Below, piece after piece: positions 63,564 to 64,000 of a stretch of DNA of 64,000 nucleotides. The notes under the pieces were generated by a model. It was not told the origin of the DNA. It ran no database searches and worked only from the letters and a program-made list of their open reading frames with translations. The stretch lies in the NCBI GenBank assembly GCA_007570785.1, contig ML661799.1, positions 1,401,598 to 1,465,597 of the forward strand. Reading direction: 5' to 3'. Within the stretch, counting starts at the first letter, position 1. The number at the start of each line of letters is the position of its first letter. The translations under genes were made by a program, and so were the position numbers. The stretch comes from Antilocapra americana (Eukaryota; Chordata; Mammalia; Artiodactyla; Antilocapridae).

Positions 63564-64000
63564 CAACCCCTATAGAGAGGAAGCCCCTGGGGCAACGGTG
63601 CCTTGGGACAAACGTGCCACTGACACTGGGGGTTCACCATATCCTGTAGCCTCCACTCAGCACAACCTCTGACCCTCAGCCCCTCCGGGTCTCAGGCTGC
63701 CCTGCTGCTGGTCACTCACAGGCACCCAGGTCTGGAGTCCACCGGAAGCTGCCCCAGAACTCAAGGGACAGATACGGAGGCAGCTGTTCCCAAAGGTTTC
63801 TGACTGCTTTCATCTCTTTCTCTGCACCTTCACTCCCCTCGGCATGTGCTGGGATCTGCTGGAGCAGGGAGGAGAGGGATCTGGGGCTGGTGTGGAAACA
63901 GGTTGGGTCGGGTTATCTGGCCTGAGATAAATCTATGGTGGACTGAATCACTGCCCTTCTCCCCACCATCCTCTCGGTCCTCCAAGATCTCAGCTGCAGA
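63564..64000. other. Unassigned GC-rich DNA at window end
   Basis: GC-rich, without a recognised repeat. The only frame noted (63478-63672) is mostly SINE sequence. An exon cannot be excluded because the sequence is cut by the window, but nothing shows one. Confidence 0.4.

Noticed and set aside
1..64000. Regularly recurring 20-40 bp strings that could suggest a CRISPR-like or tandem array
   Set aside because: They are parts of dispersed SINE and BovB copies at irregular distances and in both orientations. The genome is mammalian.
1..64000. A previously undescribed multi-gene system
   Set aside because: Apart from retrotransposon ORFs, no long frame, gene cluster or shared regulatory motif is present. 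Everything structured is accounted for by known repeat families or by the short unassigned inserts listed as findings.

Overview
This window is nuclear DNA of a ruminant, almost certainly a bovid. The sequence carries BovB (RTE-type) LINEs, Bov-tA/BOV-A SINEs built on a tRNA-derived head, CHR-type SINEs of cetartiodactyls and a Bovidae-type L1 (L1-BT class), set among older placental repeats (MIR, L2, MER20, MER5A, MLT1, L1M). Nothing visible separates cattle from sheep or goat.

I found no host protein-coding gene, no exon chain with credible splice sites, no rRNA and no true tRNA gene. The only long reading frames belong to retrotransposons. Regions: 1-5.9 kb is unique DNA with MIR and MER20 followed by a cluster of three BovB copies; 6-18.7 kb is ancient background (L2, MIR, an MLT1 LTR) with scattered SINEs; 19-24.3 kb is a decayed L1M holding a CHR SINE, Bov-tA SINEs and a BovB that itself contains two SINEs; 24.3-29.8 kb has a polypyrimidine tract and more L1M; 29.8-34.1 kb is a young 5'-truncated L1 whose ORF2 is 833 codons before a frameshift; 34.1-37.7 kb is L1M debris interrupted by BovB, a SINE and a poly(A)-type insertion; 38-47 kb mixes a full CHR SINE, an L1 3' end, BovB tails and unassigned DNA; 47-55 kb is L2/MIR with nested SINEs and MER5A; 55.7-60.6 kb holds a retroviral-type LTR broken by a SINE and a BovB, then the longest minus-strand BovB; 60.6-64 kb is mostly unassigned DNA with MIR and SINEs.

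The elements do not form a pathway. The functional links are those known for the families: LINE endonuclease/reverse transcriptase mobilises itself and, in trans, the SINEs (BovB is thought to mobilise Bov-tA, whose tail matches its own 3' end). Target-site duplications and nested order give a local chronology: MIR/L2/hAT first, then L1M and MLT1, then CHR, then BovB and Bov-tA, with L1-BT also late. I see no convincing previously undescribed system. The most distinctive items are a chimeric CHR/Bov-tA/(CA)n element, a four-layer SINE nest at 52.3-53.15 kb, a BovB that lost about 650 bp between its reverse transcriptase and tail, and a 257-bp minus-strand insertion of unknown source ending in an AATAAA plus poly(A). 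Family names come from memory of consensus sequences; RepeatMasker was not run, and boundaries of old elements are approximate to tens of bases.
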